DNA from: Tubulanus polymorphus
Lineage: Eukaryota > Nemertea > Palaeonemertea > Tubulaniformes > Tubulanidae
NCBI RefSeq assembly: GCF_964204645.1
Contig: NC_134025.1
Span: 28,426,001 to 28,490,000 of the forward strand
Reading direction: 5' to 3'
DNA: 64,000 nt
Shown: in pieces, positions 49,859-63,759 of the stretch
How positions within the stretch are numbered: position 1 is the stretch's first letter
Layout: each line of letters opens with the position of its first letter
The notes under the pieces: model-generated
The model's database searches: none
The model's input: the letters and a program-made list of their open reading frames with translations, nothing else
Told to the model about the DNA's origin: nothing
Translations under genes and position numbers: made by a program

Positions 49859-52800
49859 ATGCCGTTTCATAAACGCGTAGTGCAACCTCAGAAAATCTAC
49901 CAGAGTGAAACTTTATCTATAAAAGAAGGAAACCGTGACACTATCGATGGAGAAGTAAGGTCTGGGAATTTGATTTTCATAAACGGATTGTTAAATCAGC
50001 TGTGTTCTCTAGCTAAACATGCCGATGACCTATTTGCTGATTTAGAAACCGAATGCAAAGCAGTTGTAGATCATACGAACTCAGTGAGAAGAAAATGTGC
50101 ATTGCTCGAAGAAAAGTGTCTGAAACTTAACCACAAGACAGTTAAGATACGTAAGTGAAATTAATATGAAGCACTTTGCCAATTGGTCTTGTTTTCTTGT
50201 ATTATTGGGTTTGGTTAATTAAAGCTTTTACGATTGACATTTCTACTATTCAAGACCAACAAATAATTGGACGATAAAAAGTTTTACGATAAAAGGTTCG
50301 ATGAAGATCAAAGGAACAGGTTTTGAACGGAGTTTTTATCTTGCTTTTTCTTAAAAAGGTCAAGCACATTCTGCTAAGCCTAGTTGTTCAGGTCAAGCAT
50401 GGATTTAAACTTCATAATTATTTCCGTTGCCTGAACGGAATTATTACCTGAGGGTGAAAACTCCACTATAGCGCTGGTGTGAAATTATAACCTTTGATTG
50501 TGTTTATCAATAGCTGTGCATGCTGATTTCATGAAAAGTTTTCGAATTAAATTTAATTCGTTGACGAAGCATGACTAGGCTATATTGCAAATGCATGGTA
50601 TTTCATTTAGAGATGAGATAGGACACTGCACTGATCTCAATGAAACGTTGTTCATAGCCAACTGTCTTGTATTGATTGTGATAAGCAATAATTAAATGCA
50701 TCTGTGCTACAGAATAATAAATATACTAATACTGATAGTAAATGAAGACACCTGTTACCCAACCATATACTCAATCATTGAGTCTGTGCTTCACGGTTCA
50801 TCTGTGAGTCATTTCACTGCCACATCCTAACTGACTACAAAATTATGTAATTGCAATAAAAACAACTTTATTAATTGTTTAATGCTTGTCTTAACCCTAG
50901 TCAGTGCAGTCAGTCATATATCAATGAATATGGATGTAACTATAGTGTTTTCCAACTTATTTGATTGTCGTTTGTTGATGCTAGGCTATTGGATACTACG
51001 AGCTTGCTGTAGGCTATGCCTAAGTCCCACATGTACTGTTACAATGGTTTTTGATTAATTGGTTATTACTTTCCAATTATCCTCAAACGCTAATGATAGA
51101 AAGCTTGATGTATTGACGGAATTTCTTCAGTGAACATGTCATTTTAAGGGCAATTAAAATTTCCAAGCATGGCAGTAAAATTTATAAGGTTATTTGTTTT
51201 CAATCTTGTTTAAAGTAGTTATGACCTCGAATGCCTATTCAATATTTAATGGTCATTGCGGCCTAATTTACATGTCACATGTTTGTATGTAAGTTTCAGT
51301 GCTAACCTTATGATATAGTGTTCATTGTCATTTCTGTTCAGTGTTGTATTTTGTTGTTAAATCTCTGCAAAGAAAGGTCAGTTTTTCACGGCAATTTCAT
51401 TTGCCCTTTATTAATTGATTTGTGTGGCTTGGTATTTGGGATATTCAGAAATTTAGTGACACCGAAGATAGCATCGATATTTAGTCAGCTGTGAATTATT
51501 ACTATCACATTGCATACATCCAGATCATCATATAGGAATTCTTGATTTCATTAGACTTAAAACTCCTATTCAGGATGTATCTTCGGTCCAACTGTAGGAA
51601 TAGTAAGTAGGAAGCAGTTGTGAAATGTTCAAAAAATAATTTCTTCGGCAAAATCTATTATGAATAATTTACTGACTACATAGCCTAAGTTCTGCGTTCT
51701 CTAAGTAAGCAATAGTTGAATAATGCAGAGGTACTCGTTTAATTAGATTTTCAATCAATTTCAGCGGAAGCCACTTAACCATTACTCTATTTTATTTCCA
51801 TTTCTACGGTTAGAACTTTATAGTTTTCCGAGCTTGAATAATTGATAATATTGATTGGCACTCGAGAATTTCAGTGTTGTTCCATTTAGAAAGCTTTGTC
51901 CCGTTTGGTAGTTATAAATGGCTGCGTTTGTTTGTCCAAATTCAATGTTTAAAGCAGCTAAAATGTCACATTTAATGATGAATGGCACCTGGTTCGGATT
52001 GTTCCTTTTAACATCTATTTATTCGCATAATAATAATCTTTCATTTACGATTCATTGATATTTCTGATGCAGCTGCAAACAGAACTAAATCATTTCGTCT
52101 TGACAATAGATATTAGCTCTACAGCGAGCTGAAACTGGCGACGGTATGAAATAATGTTTCCGTGTCACCTAACTAGATTCTCGTTATTCATTTCAAGAGT
52201 CTTCTCATTTATCGGCAGAAAAGACAACTTAGATAAAATGTCTCGCTGCTCATCCTCTGTCTCAGCTGACACTAGATTTATCTACCTATGCCTATAACTC
52301 ATCGAGTAACATATTGCATTTTTTACTTCGAATGCCTTTTCTAAACAGTGGCGATAGCCTCTTTATAATCTTCTATTTAAGCATGATTTGTGTTTCATGC
52401 GGACAAAAAGGTATTTCTATTTGACGTTGGTTGTATGGCCGTTTTATAGAATCGAGGGTTCTTTAATGACAATGTTACGACATCCTTTCATGTATGGTAT
52501 AGCCCACGCTGCTTTTAAAAATTCACCTAGTCTTGAAAGGGAATATATACTTACACGTTTGAAACAGATGTTGTATAGCTGGTGTATGATATAGAAGAGG
52601 AGTCTGTCTATCTAGGGGATTTAAATGTTCAGGCCACTATGGATTATAAAGGTATAAAGTTTTTATCTCACTGGTGACAGTTTGTATATGTGTCATGCTT
52701 GTAATATACGTGTCTTATCTGTCGTACGGACTTTCCGAGGAGATTTATTGCATAAAACATTATCAGAAATTAGATTAAGGCCTAGTTAGAATCTATTTTC

Positions 52801-55800
52801 GATTTCGTCTAGTGAAATGTGGTAGATAATATGATTATATACTATTGTAAGAGGTATGAGAGCGTTGTATAGGGCCTATGCGCTATAGGACTCGGACTTG
52901 AACAGATGACAAATAGTTCAATATTTGGTCAAGCATGTTCATGTCATGTCAATAGGACGTGTTATGAGAATGAGGGACAATGAATAAGTCTATGTTGGGT
53001 TTTGAACTATGTTATGATGAAGGGGTTTCGTAAAGTGAAAGCCATTCATGACTTCATTGATTAATAATTGATCTGCTTCAGTTTATCAGACTGGTAATTA
53101 GTTACCGGGTTTACCTTCCTGTTACATTGTTCTGTGTGAGCTACGTGAACCTAACTTGGATTGTCTAAACAAATTATAACAAGCGTCTAAAAGGGTTTAC
53201 CTTTCTTATAACAGTAGCTTTTTAAAACTGGGTTAAGTTCAAAATGCGGTATTCATGGGTTTGTGTGAACTGGTACAGTTTATTGTACAATATAGAAGAG
53301 GGCTTGTTAGGTTTTAATTGTCATTTTTTCTAGGCCGACTAGCGAAGAAAAACATCGAAAAATCTTTTAAAAAATGTTTCCCCCCCACTGTGAAAGAGTT
53401 GTTGTCATTAGCTTGGTAACTCAGTTGTATATGTGTACTTATTAGTTAGAAAATGTTGGTTAAAATCTCTTGAACCTGAAACGCTCGGTTTTAGTTTGAA
53501 TTAGTTCCGCTGTTCATTAAATTGAAAGTTACTAACAATCTGTCGCCGCACATATGGGGCAATTAGAATTTGTCTGAGTCACGTATTGTGCTCACGCGAG
53601 TGAATTTTCAATTATAAATTCATGAACTTTTTGTAACGCACAGATGATAAGTATTCTAAAGCTTCCGCTGGCACCGACATTGAAGTATCTGTCGAGTGCC
53701 TTCTTCAGTTGACAATATAGATATATACGTGTATCTATCCAGTTACATCGTTTCACATTTCATGTATTCATTGTAAATCACTAGAAAAAAACATCTCTAA
53801 AATATCTAATGATAGAAATGACACATAAGGCTAAAGAGAAATGAAACCTCGTTTCTCCTTATCACCCTAAACTGCAATAAGATCAGTTTATTTCTATAGC
53901 TGCTGGGTCTGTTATAGTTAGCTTGATCATGAATTAACCCTTTCAGTGCGTCTACACCGCAGTGCGGTGTATAAATCAGTGATGGATTTTGCTAGTACAC
54001 CGCACTGCCGTGTATTGATGTAATTAGTAATTTGTAATTATCTCTATTGAAAAATGGCAGCAAGTGTCAAACATAGTGAAATAATAGTAACTAACGATAC
54101 ACCGCACTGCGGTGTAGACGCACTATAGTGGTATTCCCATTGTTCAACACACTAGGGTGGAATTTTTGAGAATTTTCAAATTTTCTCCAGCACTATAGGG
54201 TATTAATTAGTCAGCACTGAAAGGGTTAAGAAAAGAAGTTATGAACAGGGTAGATAGGCTGCCTATCATGGGCGGCCGGGTCAACTTTTTATCTCAACAG
54301 AAATGAGGTATCAATATTTTTATATATTTACTCATTTAAGAAAGTAAAACCTATAAACTTTGTAGCATGTGTATTTAAAGCTGTTCAAAGGGAAAATTTG
54401 TCTTTGAAAAGTTTTTATTTGTCTTATCGTTTGTAGAGGGAATGTCTATGAACCTGTGACCGGTTCGTCTAATTCACGCGTCTATAGCGATATCTCGTCG
54501 GTTATTTTTTTTCAGCCGAGGGAAACTTGACAGAATTTAGCAAACAGTCGAATCACTTTACGACGGGGATTGTAATAGAACAACAGCATTTCTGTGACGG
54601 GTCACGCCCGAGATGTGTCGACAGTCGATACAACGACGCTACCGCCGACGATAAAGAGAAATTACAACGCGTGCGACTTGTTTACCGCAAAGAGAACAAA
54701 TTATCGCTACTAAAATCTGAACCCAAAATACCGAATCTTGAGCTAGAAACAAGAAAGGTAAAGTTACCGTTTATCTTCATCATAGTTTCGCTAACTTTTT
54801 GTTGGTTAACTTCGTGCAAATTGTCCGATTATTTTTCTTTCTCACGTTATTTCAAATTAACTCGATGTTTTCAGCATCGTGTGAGAAATGCTGAAATGTT
54901 AGTATTTTCTTGCTTTAAACGTTTGTTGTGCTTTAAATGTTCTATTTCTTTCTATCCCTCCAGTCATTTCTTATGAGCAGAACTGAACATTTATCACAGG
55001 TATCTTTTGTTTCACCGGTTTCAAGTTATCTTTTTTTTTTCGACGATGAGGTCGCGGAGCAGCGAACAATCTCATGAATATTCTGTAAAAATGTCTGGTT
55101 TTAAAGAGATCTAGTTGCTCTGTGACTAAGTTTTATCAACTAACCGATATAATATTTACTGACACTCTGTGTTGTGTTTGTTACACGGTATTTATTCCTG
55201 TATATTGTGAATGTATGGAAGAAGGAAGGTTTTTGAGAAACCTGCGGCTTTTCTTACAATAAAACCAGTACTAGACTTCTTTACTTCTTTTATGCTAACC
55301 ACGTGTGTGCGTTTTGAGTGATTAATAGTTTTACAAGGAAATCCTCGACGTGTCCTAGACTTGCCCCTTGAAACTCATTGATAACGCCTCTATGCAATTT
55401 TATACGCCATTCATTCAATGATAAAGGCTTATTTTAGGCAGCAATTTTTCCGCAATTATTCAATTAATCTTAGAAAAAAACAATATCATAAAGGAATATA
55501 ACCCTACGAAATGAAAACTTTAAGGGAGATTTTCGAAACTACTATAAAACGTTGTGATACAGTTATTATGAATGTCTGCATTGATTTACATATATATATA
55601 TATATATATATATATGTTGGGCGGCAGATAATGAAATGTTAGTTCATAGAATCATCGTGGAATACAGTCCACCTGTACACATACATAATACCTTACTCAC
55701 AACGAATTAAAGTCAACACACACAAAAACGTCAGCTTGTTTTTAGCACATGTTTGAGTCTCATATTCATCTGTACCCTTGGTAACTCATTTATTTCGCGG

Positions 55801-58800
55801 GCTGTTTGTCAGGGCTGTCTCTTGCGTTTCGTTCAATTTAGTTCACACTAACCACACATTATTATTATCATAACGCATGTTACTGACTAATTAATGCATT
55901 CACTCTGTTATCACTGTGATAATGATGATCATTAATTAATTGGGTGCAAAATCATTTGCTGTCTGTTATTGAATAAAAGAGTGTATGGTCGGATTAAAAG
56001 TTGATCAATATGTAGAGTTTGCCGTATCGTTAGGTATCAGAATCGTGTTTCTCTCTTCAAACTGGATAACTCTCTAACTCCCTTATGGATTATGTACGGA
56101 ACGAAAAATCCCTGGGAATATCAAGTGTTTGAAGTGCACAAATGTGTACATAAAATTTGTTTGATTTTATGAACAGTTATATTCAACGCATGCATTTGAG
56201 TGAATTGTATCGAGAGCTTCGGATATAGATTGTTCTGGTCAAATCTTTACGATTGTTATAATGGTATAAACCGGAATTCTGCTTGGATGCTGAATTTGTA
56301 GATTTGATGTATTTTCCGCGCTGTATTTAAAGTTTCTGTTCTTGTTTTCAGCCGTCGCTGTTTACGAGATATATCGAGGAGAAAGACAGTCCATGGCAGC
56401 GAACGCGATCGGCTGATTTCGATGAGTTCTTCGCGAATCACTGCGGCGATGAGATCCCTTTACCGACTCCCGACGAACAGCTACAGCGAAATTCGAAATC
56501 TCAGCCGTCCGTTCTCGTACCGGTCGACACGTCCGGGCAGAGTTTCGAGCGAATGTGCCGGCACAGACGATCTCTACAGGAAATCGCGCTACGTAAGAAA
56601 AAACGTCGCGTCACAGTCACCGGTGTTCCGAGCGATATAGTCGATCGAATCGGTCTGCCGAGTACATCCAGCGATCATCGTTCTAAAATAACTGATTTAG
56701 AAACGCCGGATATAGACGATGATAATGATAGCGTGTTTGAATATAGAATCGCTAAACAACGGGACCGCAATCATTCTGAATTAACTACGAGTAACAGTTC
56801 GAAATTAGACAATGGGTACGGAACATTAGAACGGTCGAGAGATGATCATAAAACGATTGAAACGCGAAAAGAAGAGAAATCGAAACGATGGAGTTGGAGA
56901 GGAAGTTTCCGAGATTTGACGACTCGCGGGTCGCGAAAGGACAAGTCGAAAACTAACTGTTGCTCGAAACCCGAAACGGTTCAACGTTCGTCGTCGATGC
57001 CTCCGAATAAATACGTCGAAGACGCTTCGAGGATATTTGATGAACCGTTATCAGCGCGTACGTCGTCTCAGGATACGATACAATCGCTGCATTCCGCTAA
57101 AAACGGCTGTTTAGGGTTCTCTCGAAGGTCGCGTTCGACGATGTCCAAACGAAAAGATAAAAAAGATGATAATCTCGTTGAAGATCCGCCCGATGGCGAT
57201 ATAGAGAATGAGAATGATGACGGTAAGAAAGAGAAGAAACTCACTCGTAGTCAGTCATTGACCAGACGTTTATCACGAGTGTTCTCTGTTCGACTGAGAT
57301 CTCCGTCAAAGAAGTCAAATAAAGATGAAAGACATTCATCAGGTGAGAAATGTTACTAGATTATCTTGTGGTTGATATCACTGATTGACCCTTTCAGTGC
57401 GTCTACACCGCATGGGGGTGTATAAATCGGGGATTGACTCTGCTAGTACGCTGAACTGCAGTGTATTGATGTTATTAGTAATTAGTTTTTAAATGAAAGA
57501 TGAGTACACTTGTCAAACATAGTGGATATTAGTAACTATCAATACACTGCATCGCGGTGTAGATGCACTAAAGCGGTATGCCGTTAACACACTGGGGTGA
57601 ATCTTTGAAAATTATCGCCAGCACTTTCTTTCCGGTATTAATTAGTCAGCACTGAAAGTGTTAAATCAACCGGCATTTATTTAGCTGATATCATTCAGTG
57701 CTTGAATCAGCGCTATTTACACTTGACCCTTCACACATTATGCTAATCTACATGTATATCAGATTGGTGTGAAAATCTAAATGAATTGCTGTATTAATTA
57801 GTTGTTATTTCTCCCACAGGGAACTGGACAGGTAGCACTGACAGTATTAAAAGGTGTTCGGATAGCTCTGCTGGTTCTGCTGATAAAGGATCAAATTCTA
57901 TATACGACTCTGCTGTGGAAATACGTGTTCCTCCCCCACCTAAGAAATTTTTGTAAGTTCATTAACAGTATATTGAAAAAAAAATGTTCTGTGAATTGAA
58001 ATCATATCTGTTCAAACACTGTATTTAGAATCTGTAATAAAGATCCCTAGATAATCTATAGATAAAGTAGTTTTTGTGACACCAGATATTCATAAAATCT
58101 ATATTTACATAAACTTGATACTCGACAAAAAACCAGCTGTCCAGATGTAGACCAGAGCTCTTTATAGAATGTTTTTTTTAGCAAATTATCAATATCATGC
58201 TATATTTTGCAGGGTATTACCGGATAGTCGATCTCGTTCGGGAAGTTTAGGAGAAGATTCAGTTCACAGCAGCAACAGCAGTCAACGATCGCAACGCAGC
58301 ATTTCACTTTGCGATTTTCGAGAGAACTTTACTCAACTAGACACGAATACTTGGTTGGAATCGTTGGAGAAAGATTTAAACAACCTTCGTGGTGAAAACC
58401 GTCCAGAATTAACCACCAAACATTTAGAAGAGCATAATGCAAAATTATTGTCGAAATCGTGCAATAATGTTTTATTAGACGAAGAACAATGTTCGCAGTT
58501 TTCCGTCGATCAGGATGGATTTTATACGAGTATGCACATAGACAGCGGTCTGAAATCAATGGCACTCGCGGCTAAAAGTCTTGATACGTTGAGTGTTAGT
58601 ACAACGACTAGTACTTTAAAATGCGAGCCGTACTCGTTATCGCAAAGCATCGATAGCGTTATATATCAACAACCATCGCAGCAGCAGCAGCAGCAGCAGC
58701 CGGCTTCGACAAATAATAAAAACATTAATGTAGCAAAAACATCCGATGCAGGTGTCGGAAAAATAGTAACAAAGCCCAAAGTAAAACCAGCTCCTCCGAA

Positions 58801-61177
58801 AAGAACTACGCCATTATTGAAGAGCAAGAGTAGCGTATCGCTGAATTCACAATTAGCTACGGTTTTAGAGAATCCGAATGAAGGAAATATTCCAGTTCAA
58901 AGGAAGCGTTACAGCACAGGATCGGATAGTTTCAGTAGCAGTAAATTAACAATATTCACCGGTAGTAATAGCAGTATGAACAGTAGTTACGTAACGCAGT
59001 CCGATCAGGAACCGATTTATTCACGAGTTAAACGTAAAACGGTCATCGATACGACCGGTTACCCATCGTTGTGCGAAGTAACGCCCGCGCCGAGTGATGA
59101 CGATGACAGGTCGTATAGAGATACGGCTTCACGAAATTCTATGATTAATACGAGCGGTACATTGTTACTGAGTTCGGTTCCCTCGGTGTGGAGCGAGTTT
59201 AAATCACCCTATTCAACTATAAATCAACATTTGAATACGAATAAAAGATACAGTTATACGGAGACTAACAACAACAACAACACGATGGAGACAGAGTCAG
59301 GAGCTGCGGATTATAGTACGTTACCTACACGCTTATCAGCGAAGAAACCTATGAGGCGATCGATATCGGAACAACCGACTAAACAACCTGTAAAAACTCC
59401 GGAATCAAACGAAACTGGAAATGATATGGATTATTACAATTCGTGGCCTCGTTCTCCTAAACATAACAATAATAATAATAACAATGACAATCATGTTACA
59501 AATAAGAAAGTTGCGCCTCCTCCTCCACCACCACCTAGACAGTCTTCACAACTATCGGTGCATGATTCATCATCTATGAATTCAGTAAACGAGACGTTGT
59601 CGTTGTGCACGGAATGCCGATCTAGACGTAGCAGCGGTGGTTCCAGTCAAACGTTAACGGGAAGTCAGGTGTCGCTTACATCAACGACAAACTCAACCCG
59701 GTCATCAGGGTCCAGTAGTCGTGTGCCAGAAAAATATCAACAACACATAACAGTCCGTCCGAAGAGTAAAGGTGCAGATGGTGCTATTCACACATCTCAG
59801 GAACACATCTATGCAAGAGTGATAGTAGATACAGATACTAGTAATACTGCTGTAAATTCATCAGGGATGGTATCGTATACTGCGACACCGGTTATAGAAA
59901 CTCCTGCTCATATTTACAAAAACATACGTCCGCCCGTTTACGTGAATTTAGAGAAGCCGCGACCTCCGACGCCTGAGCGCACGTATCGTTCGTCCGGAGT
60001 TTACAACTTAAAAATCGTCGACGATCACAAGAATAAACCCCTTCCACCTACACCACTAGACTATACAGCTAACAGTGTCGACTTTTCAGCTTCTAATGTG
60101 CAATGTAATGCTATGACCAGTACACCGATGAATCAGGGTAACCAGTTAGAAGAGGCATCACCAGTTCTTTATGCCAGTACTAACATAGTTTCTCAATCAG
60201 ATGGACCGTCGCATTATTCCGTGTCAAGTGACTCATTAGGTGAAACTATTGCGATACCGAAATCATCTTCTTCAATCCCATCCAAAGCTCCGATGAGGTC
60301 GTTCAGTGCTAAGAAATCGGAAGCGCATAGTTCCGTCTTCGTGAGGAATGACGAGGCAAAGATTTACAACGTCCACGAGGATAATACTTCCTGCATTTAC
60401 TCACAACCATCGACGAGTCCGATCAAACCTTTCGTAGGCGTGTTACCTCGGCCTTATAGGGCACCGCAACCCGTGACAACCAATCGCACCTCTTTATCGA
60501 GTAAATTCGCTTCGATTCGCTCGGGTAACAGACGTTACAGCGTGGAGAATGAGGGAGCTACAAAAACATCCCCTCAGGACCCTAGCGTGCTCGTGGCTCA
60601 AGCAAGAAGGAATAGTTTACCAAACGCCAAAGTTTATAACGTGCCGTACAGAGACTCTTCAAGGCAGCAGACGTATTCATCTTTAAGGAGACCGACAACA
60701 TTGAACGTTAAATCATCAAAAACTGCTGCACCGTATTCATATTCATCCCTACCACGTTCAGCATCTAGACAACAAACAGCTGCACCGGAGCAGAGTCCTG
60801 AGCTTCATAACGTTAACGATTCACCAGCTGAAAACATAACCGAACCAATTACATGTACTAGCAAAACTGTGAACAATGATGATGCTGATAACGATCGTGT
60901 GATGACATCATTGTCGGTGAAATTACGACATCCGAGTGATGGGTCTTACGGGAATCAAATGAGGCGAATCAGCGCGATGGAACGACGACTGGAATCAAGG
61001 AAATCGGTGAATCGCGACAGCGTTTCCGAAATCGATGAAACGCAGGTGATGAATATATTGGACAGTATTCGTAATACGATTAAATCAATCGCAACTAAAG
61101 AAGCGGACGATAACGATAGCGCGATCGGTTCACCGGAGAATTCTTCAATGTTAGAATCTAATACAAACACATTGTAA
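49859..61177 (+). CDS. Nance-Horan syndrome family protein (NHS/NHSL)
   Basis: Five exons (49859-50150, 54516-54757, 56352-57342, 57820-57952, 58213-61177) join in frame to 1,540 residues. The N terminus MPFHKRVVQPQKIY matches the MPF.KR.V.P start of NHS proteins. Residues to about 95 form the helical WAVE-homology region (LNQLCSLAKHADDLFADLE). Further family blocks are SRPRCVDSRYNDA, IPLPTPDEQLQRN, VLVPVDTSGQSFER, RRSLQE and KKRRVTVTGVP, then DSRSRSGSLGEDSVHSS and TNTWLESLEKDLN. The rest is disordered and rich in Ser, Thr and Pro, with PPPPPPP, polyGln (CAG at 58679-58699) and polyAsn runs. NHS proteins bind Abi/WAVE components and tune actin dynamics at cell edges and junctions. Intron 1 is 4.4 kb. 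AATAAA lies at 61365-61370. Confidence 0.92.
50151..54515. other. 4.4 kb first intron of the NHS-family gene
   Basis: This is by far the longest intron in the window. It holds one piggyBac-like MITE (53938-54225). The open frame at 52388-52594 has no splice support. Long first introns often hold enhancers, but no specific regulatory site can be named. Confidence 0.6.
53938..54225. mobile_element. piggyBac-like MITE, copy 1 (288 bp, TTAA target duplication)
   Basis: The ends are CCCTTTCAGTGC and GCACTGAAAGGG, flanked on both sides by TTAA (53934-53937 and 54226-54229), the hallmark of piggyBac insertion. A second inverted pair inside, 28 bp at 53945-53972 and 54097-54124, contains the near-palindrome ACACCGCAGTGCGGTGT. 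There is no open frame, so it is non-autonomous. It lies in NHS intron 1. Confidence 0.8.
55590..55615. repeat. (TA)n microsatellite, 13 units
   Basis: An uninterrupted run of alternating A and T lies in NHS intron 2. It is likely length-polymorphic. Confidence 0.9.
57389..57660. mobile_element. piggyBac-like MITE, copy 2 (272 bp)
   Basis: It has the same ends and layout as the 53938 copy: it starts CCCTTTCAGTGCGTCTACACCG and ends GCACTGAAAGTG. TTAA follows at 57661-57664 and TTGA precedes at 57385-57388, a TTAA with one substitution. Internal words such as CTAGTACG and GTGTATTGATGT line up with copy 1, with scattered changes and small deletions, so it is the more decayed copy. It lies in NHS intron 3. 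Confidence 0.75.
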
Positions 61178-63337
61178 AAACCTATAATAGCACGAATCAT
61201 AGCAAATTTTGTACAATTTTATGATTTTTTCAAAGACAAGTATCAATAATCCCGATGTAAGGGAAGAAAACTCCTTTATTCACTTTTCGGTAAACTCTCT
61301 GGATTTTCTGAGAGTTTCATTTTCGAATTTATGTACGCTGTATTAAAATGTCGACATTTATTCAAATAAAGGAGATGTTCTTCCATGTGGATTAAAGATT
61401 TTGCTACAATTGAATTTTCATGGAAGATGAATTCGTATTCTATTTCGCTTTGTACAAACTAGTTGCAAACTCTGAATTATTGGTAAGATATGTACATGAG
61501 AATTCTTTTTTTAACAATTCATTCTTCGTTGTTATGGTTGTATTAGTTAAATTTTCATTCGGTTGTGTAAACGTGAATACATGTACTGAATACTGTAGTG
61601 TTGGGAATTTTGATTTATCGAACATACTTCATATTGTCTGAATTATCTAAACGTATGGTAACATACAATTGTATTTACTTACACTGTGTCGAATTTCTCT
61701 AATCATAATTCATATCTATTGATTTAGAGTTTGTCATTTGATCGTAGGTTATGTAGATATCTCTCCCAATCATTATTAAATTTCCCAGGGTTTTTAGACA
61801 CTTTTATTTGTTATGGAAATGTACTACACAGATTAGCTGCGGTGTTTTAAGTAAACTGCAATAATATCTACTATTATTATTACATGTACTACTAGTAAGG
61901 GACGCTGTTAGGAGAAATTATTTAAAATGGTTAACAATTTTAAGTATCCTTGTATTTTTGTTTTGAAAGCTTATATTTTCTATCCTATTTTTTTTCATCA
62001 TACGTATCTACTGTTCATTTGAAGCTAGAGATTGTTATGTACATGTACATCAGTGAAATGTGTTTTATACAGAAGATATATTTGTAAATATGAAAAGTTC
62101 AAGTAATGGGCTGTGTACATGATATTTGTTTGTTTAATACAAATTGCTTTTTCTTCATAATAAAATGAACGAAATTCAACTGATATAAATGGTTTCATCC
62201 TGTTTAAGAATATTCTTCTTTGGGACCTTGTTATAACCACAATTTGACCAGAATGTGAGAGATCCGATTTCACTTCATTGCGTGACCCCCTGATGCTGTT
62301 GGTTGTGAATACAGTGATAACTAATTTGAGTGGGCCTAGTGCTGAAGGATGAGCCTGCTGGGCTGTCCCAGGTTCGGTCGTGTAGAGGATGACGAAAAGT
62401 TCGAACCCAAAAATGAAATCCAACTGGCCTCGACATCGACGTGAAGAGTAACGATAATTTCGCCATCTATCTGAATTTTGCAGAACTATGAAATATCTGC
62501 AATCGAAACGTTGGAAGATTTGCAATGAACCTTATTTCACAAGCGCCATCTATCGCAATATAGAATAGATGTATTAATATCAGAGCGAACAAGATGTCCT
62601 TAGTTCGAGCCCATTAATTACTCATGCTGATGAGTGATCCAAATGATAGCGAAGGGTAGAAAATGGTGTCTTATGACATCTCAGAAATTTCATAGTGATC
62701 CAGAAACCTTTCAACAAAACCCGCCATTTGGCAACAATGGAGATCCACTCAAAACAAATGTTAACAAAAAAGGTATTACATGATATTTACTTTATTTGTC
62801 CTTTAACCACTTTTTACAAAGATACATGTAATATATATATCGATAATACATTAGTATAAAATGTTCATTTAAAAGTAATAAAAACAGATACAAGTGTGGT
62901 ATATAGTGAATATCTAACAACTGTTACAAAATCAATTTAGTAGATCCCTACATTTTATAACCCGATATCATTCACAGAAAGACTGGTTTTATGTATCTTT
63001 AATAGAGGCAGCAATAAAATGATTTTTGACTTAAACCCCGATTTACTGTACGTACAATTTAGTGAGCTTGGAAAATTAAAACATACTTCTTGAGATTTAA
63101 CATAGAACTAACCGTACCCTTAATTCTTCACATCTATATATATACAGTATAACTCTGAATTATGTGATTTAACATACAAAACGTACAAGTCACTGTTCAT
63201 ATATACAAAACTGTACAAAATAAAATATCAATTGAACATTTTCAAAGATGGAATGATGTTTTACGATTCCATATTTTGATGACGCAAAATACTAGACTAG
63301 ATGATTCCCCCAGAAGACACAAACGGCTCCGCGGTTG
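61178..63337. other. Convergent 3' region of the NHS gene and MBTPS2
   Basis: The NHS polyadenylation signal is at 61365-61370. TTTATT at 62791-62796 is a minus-strand AATAAA about 540 bp past the MBTPS2 stop. Long open frames at 61420-61641 and 62025-62525 look like chance in A/T-rich DNA. No other feature is recognised. Confidence 0.4.
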
Positions 63338-63713
63338 CTAACTAAACAATGTCCACATGGCGATGATAATATTCAATGCGACTAATACCGTCCCGAAGAG
63401 CAATATAATCGAGAAGATAACTCCTCGCGTTCGATGATCGGGAATCGTTGATCTCAACGTTAGTTCTATAAATGCATGTAAAATCCACTGTCCGTCTAAA
63501 GCGTAGCAAGGCACGACGTTTAGAATAGCTAAAGCACCAGATAGTGATATCAGATATCTATACATATCATTAAGGACAAATGAGAGATTCGTAAACTGAA
63601 TTAGAGAATGAATATTCTTTTTTTTTAAAAAGGATACTTCGAGAATGTTTCTAAAACATAAGGCAAGTTGAGCGGTATCAAACTCGATTTCGGCACATAA
63701 TCACTGAGAGTAA
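63338..63713 (-). CDS. MBTPS2: Site-2 protease (MBTPS2), C-terminal end only; gene runs off the right edge
   Basis: Two minus-strand exons are visible: 63713-63638 and the last exon 63557-63338 ending WTLFS and TAG. Joined, they read VLETFSKYLISLSGALAILN and then VVPCYALDGQWIL, matching vertebrate [25 protein letters not shown]. The Asp in ALDG is the third zinc ligand of the S2P active site; the HExxH motif must lie upstream, outside the window. A final membrane helix follows, GVIFSIILLFGTVLVALNII. S2P is a Golgi intramembrane metalloprotease that releases SREBP and ATF6 from membranes. No further exon is recognised at 63714-64000, where a dispersed repeat lies. Confidence 0.93.
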
Positions 63714-63759
63714 CTGTAAAATAAAGTTCATATCAATTGAATACCAGGGATAATTAACA

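Noticed and set aside
62025-62525. 166-residue minus-strand open frame
   Set aside because: It lies in the convergent 3' region; composition is mixed and no domain or splice support exists.
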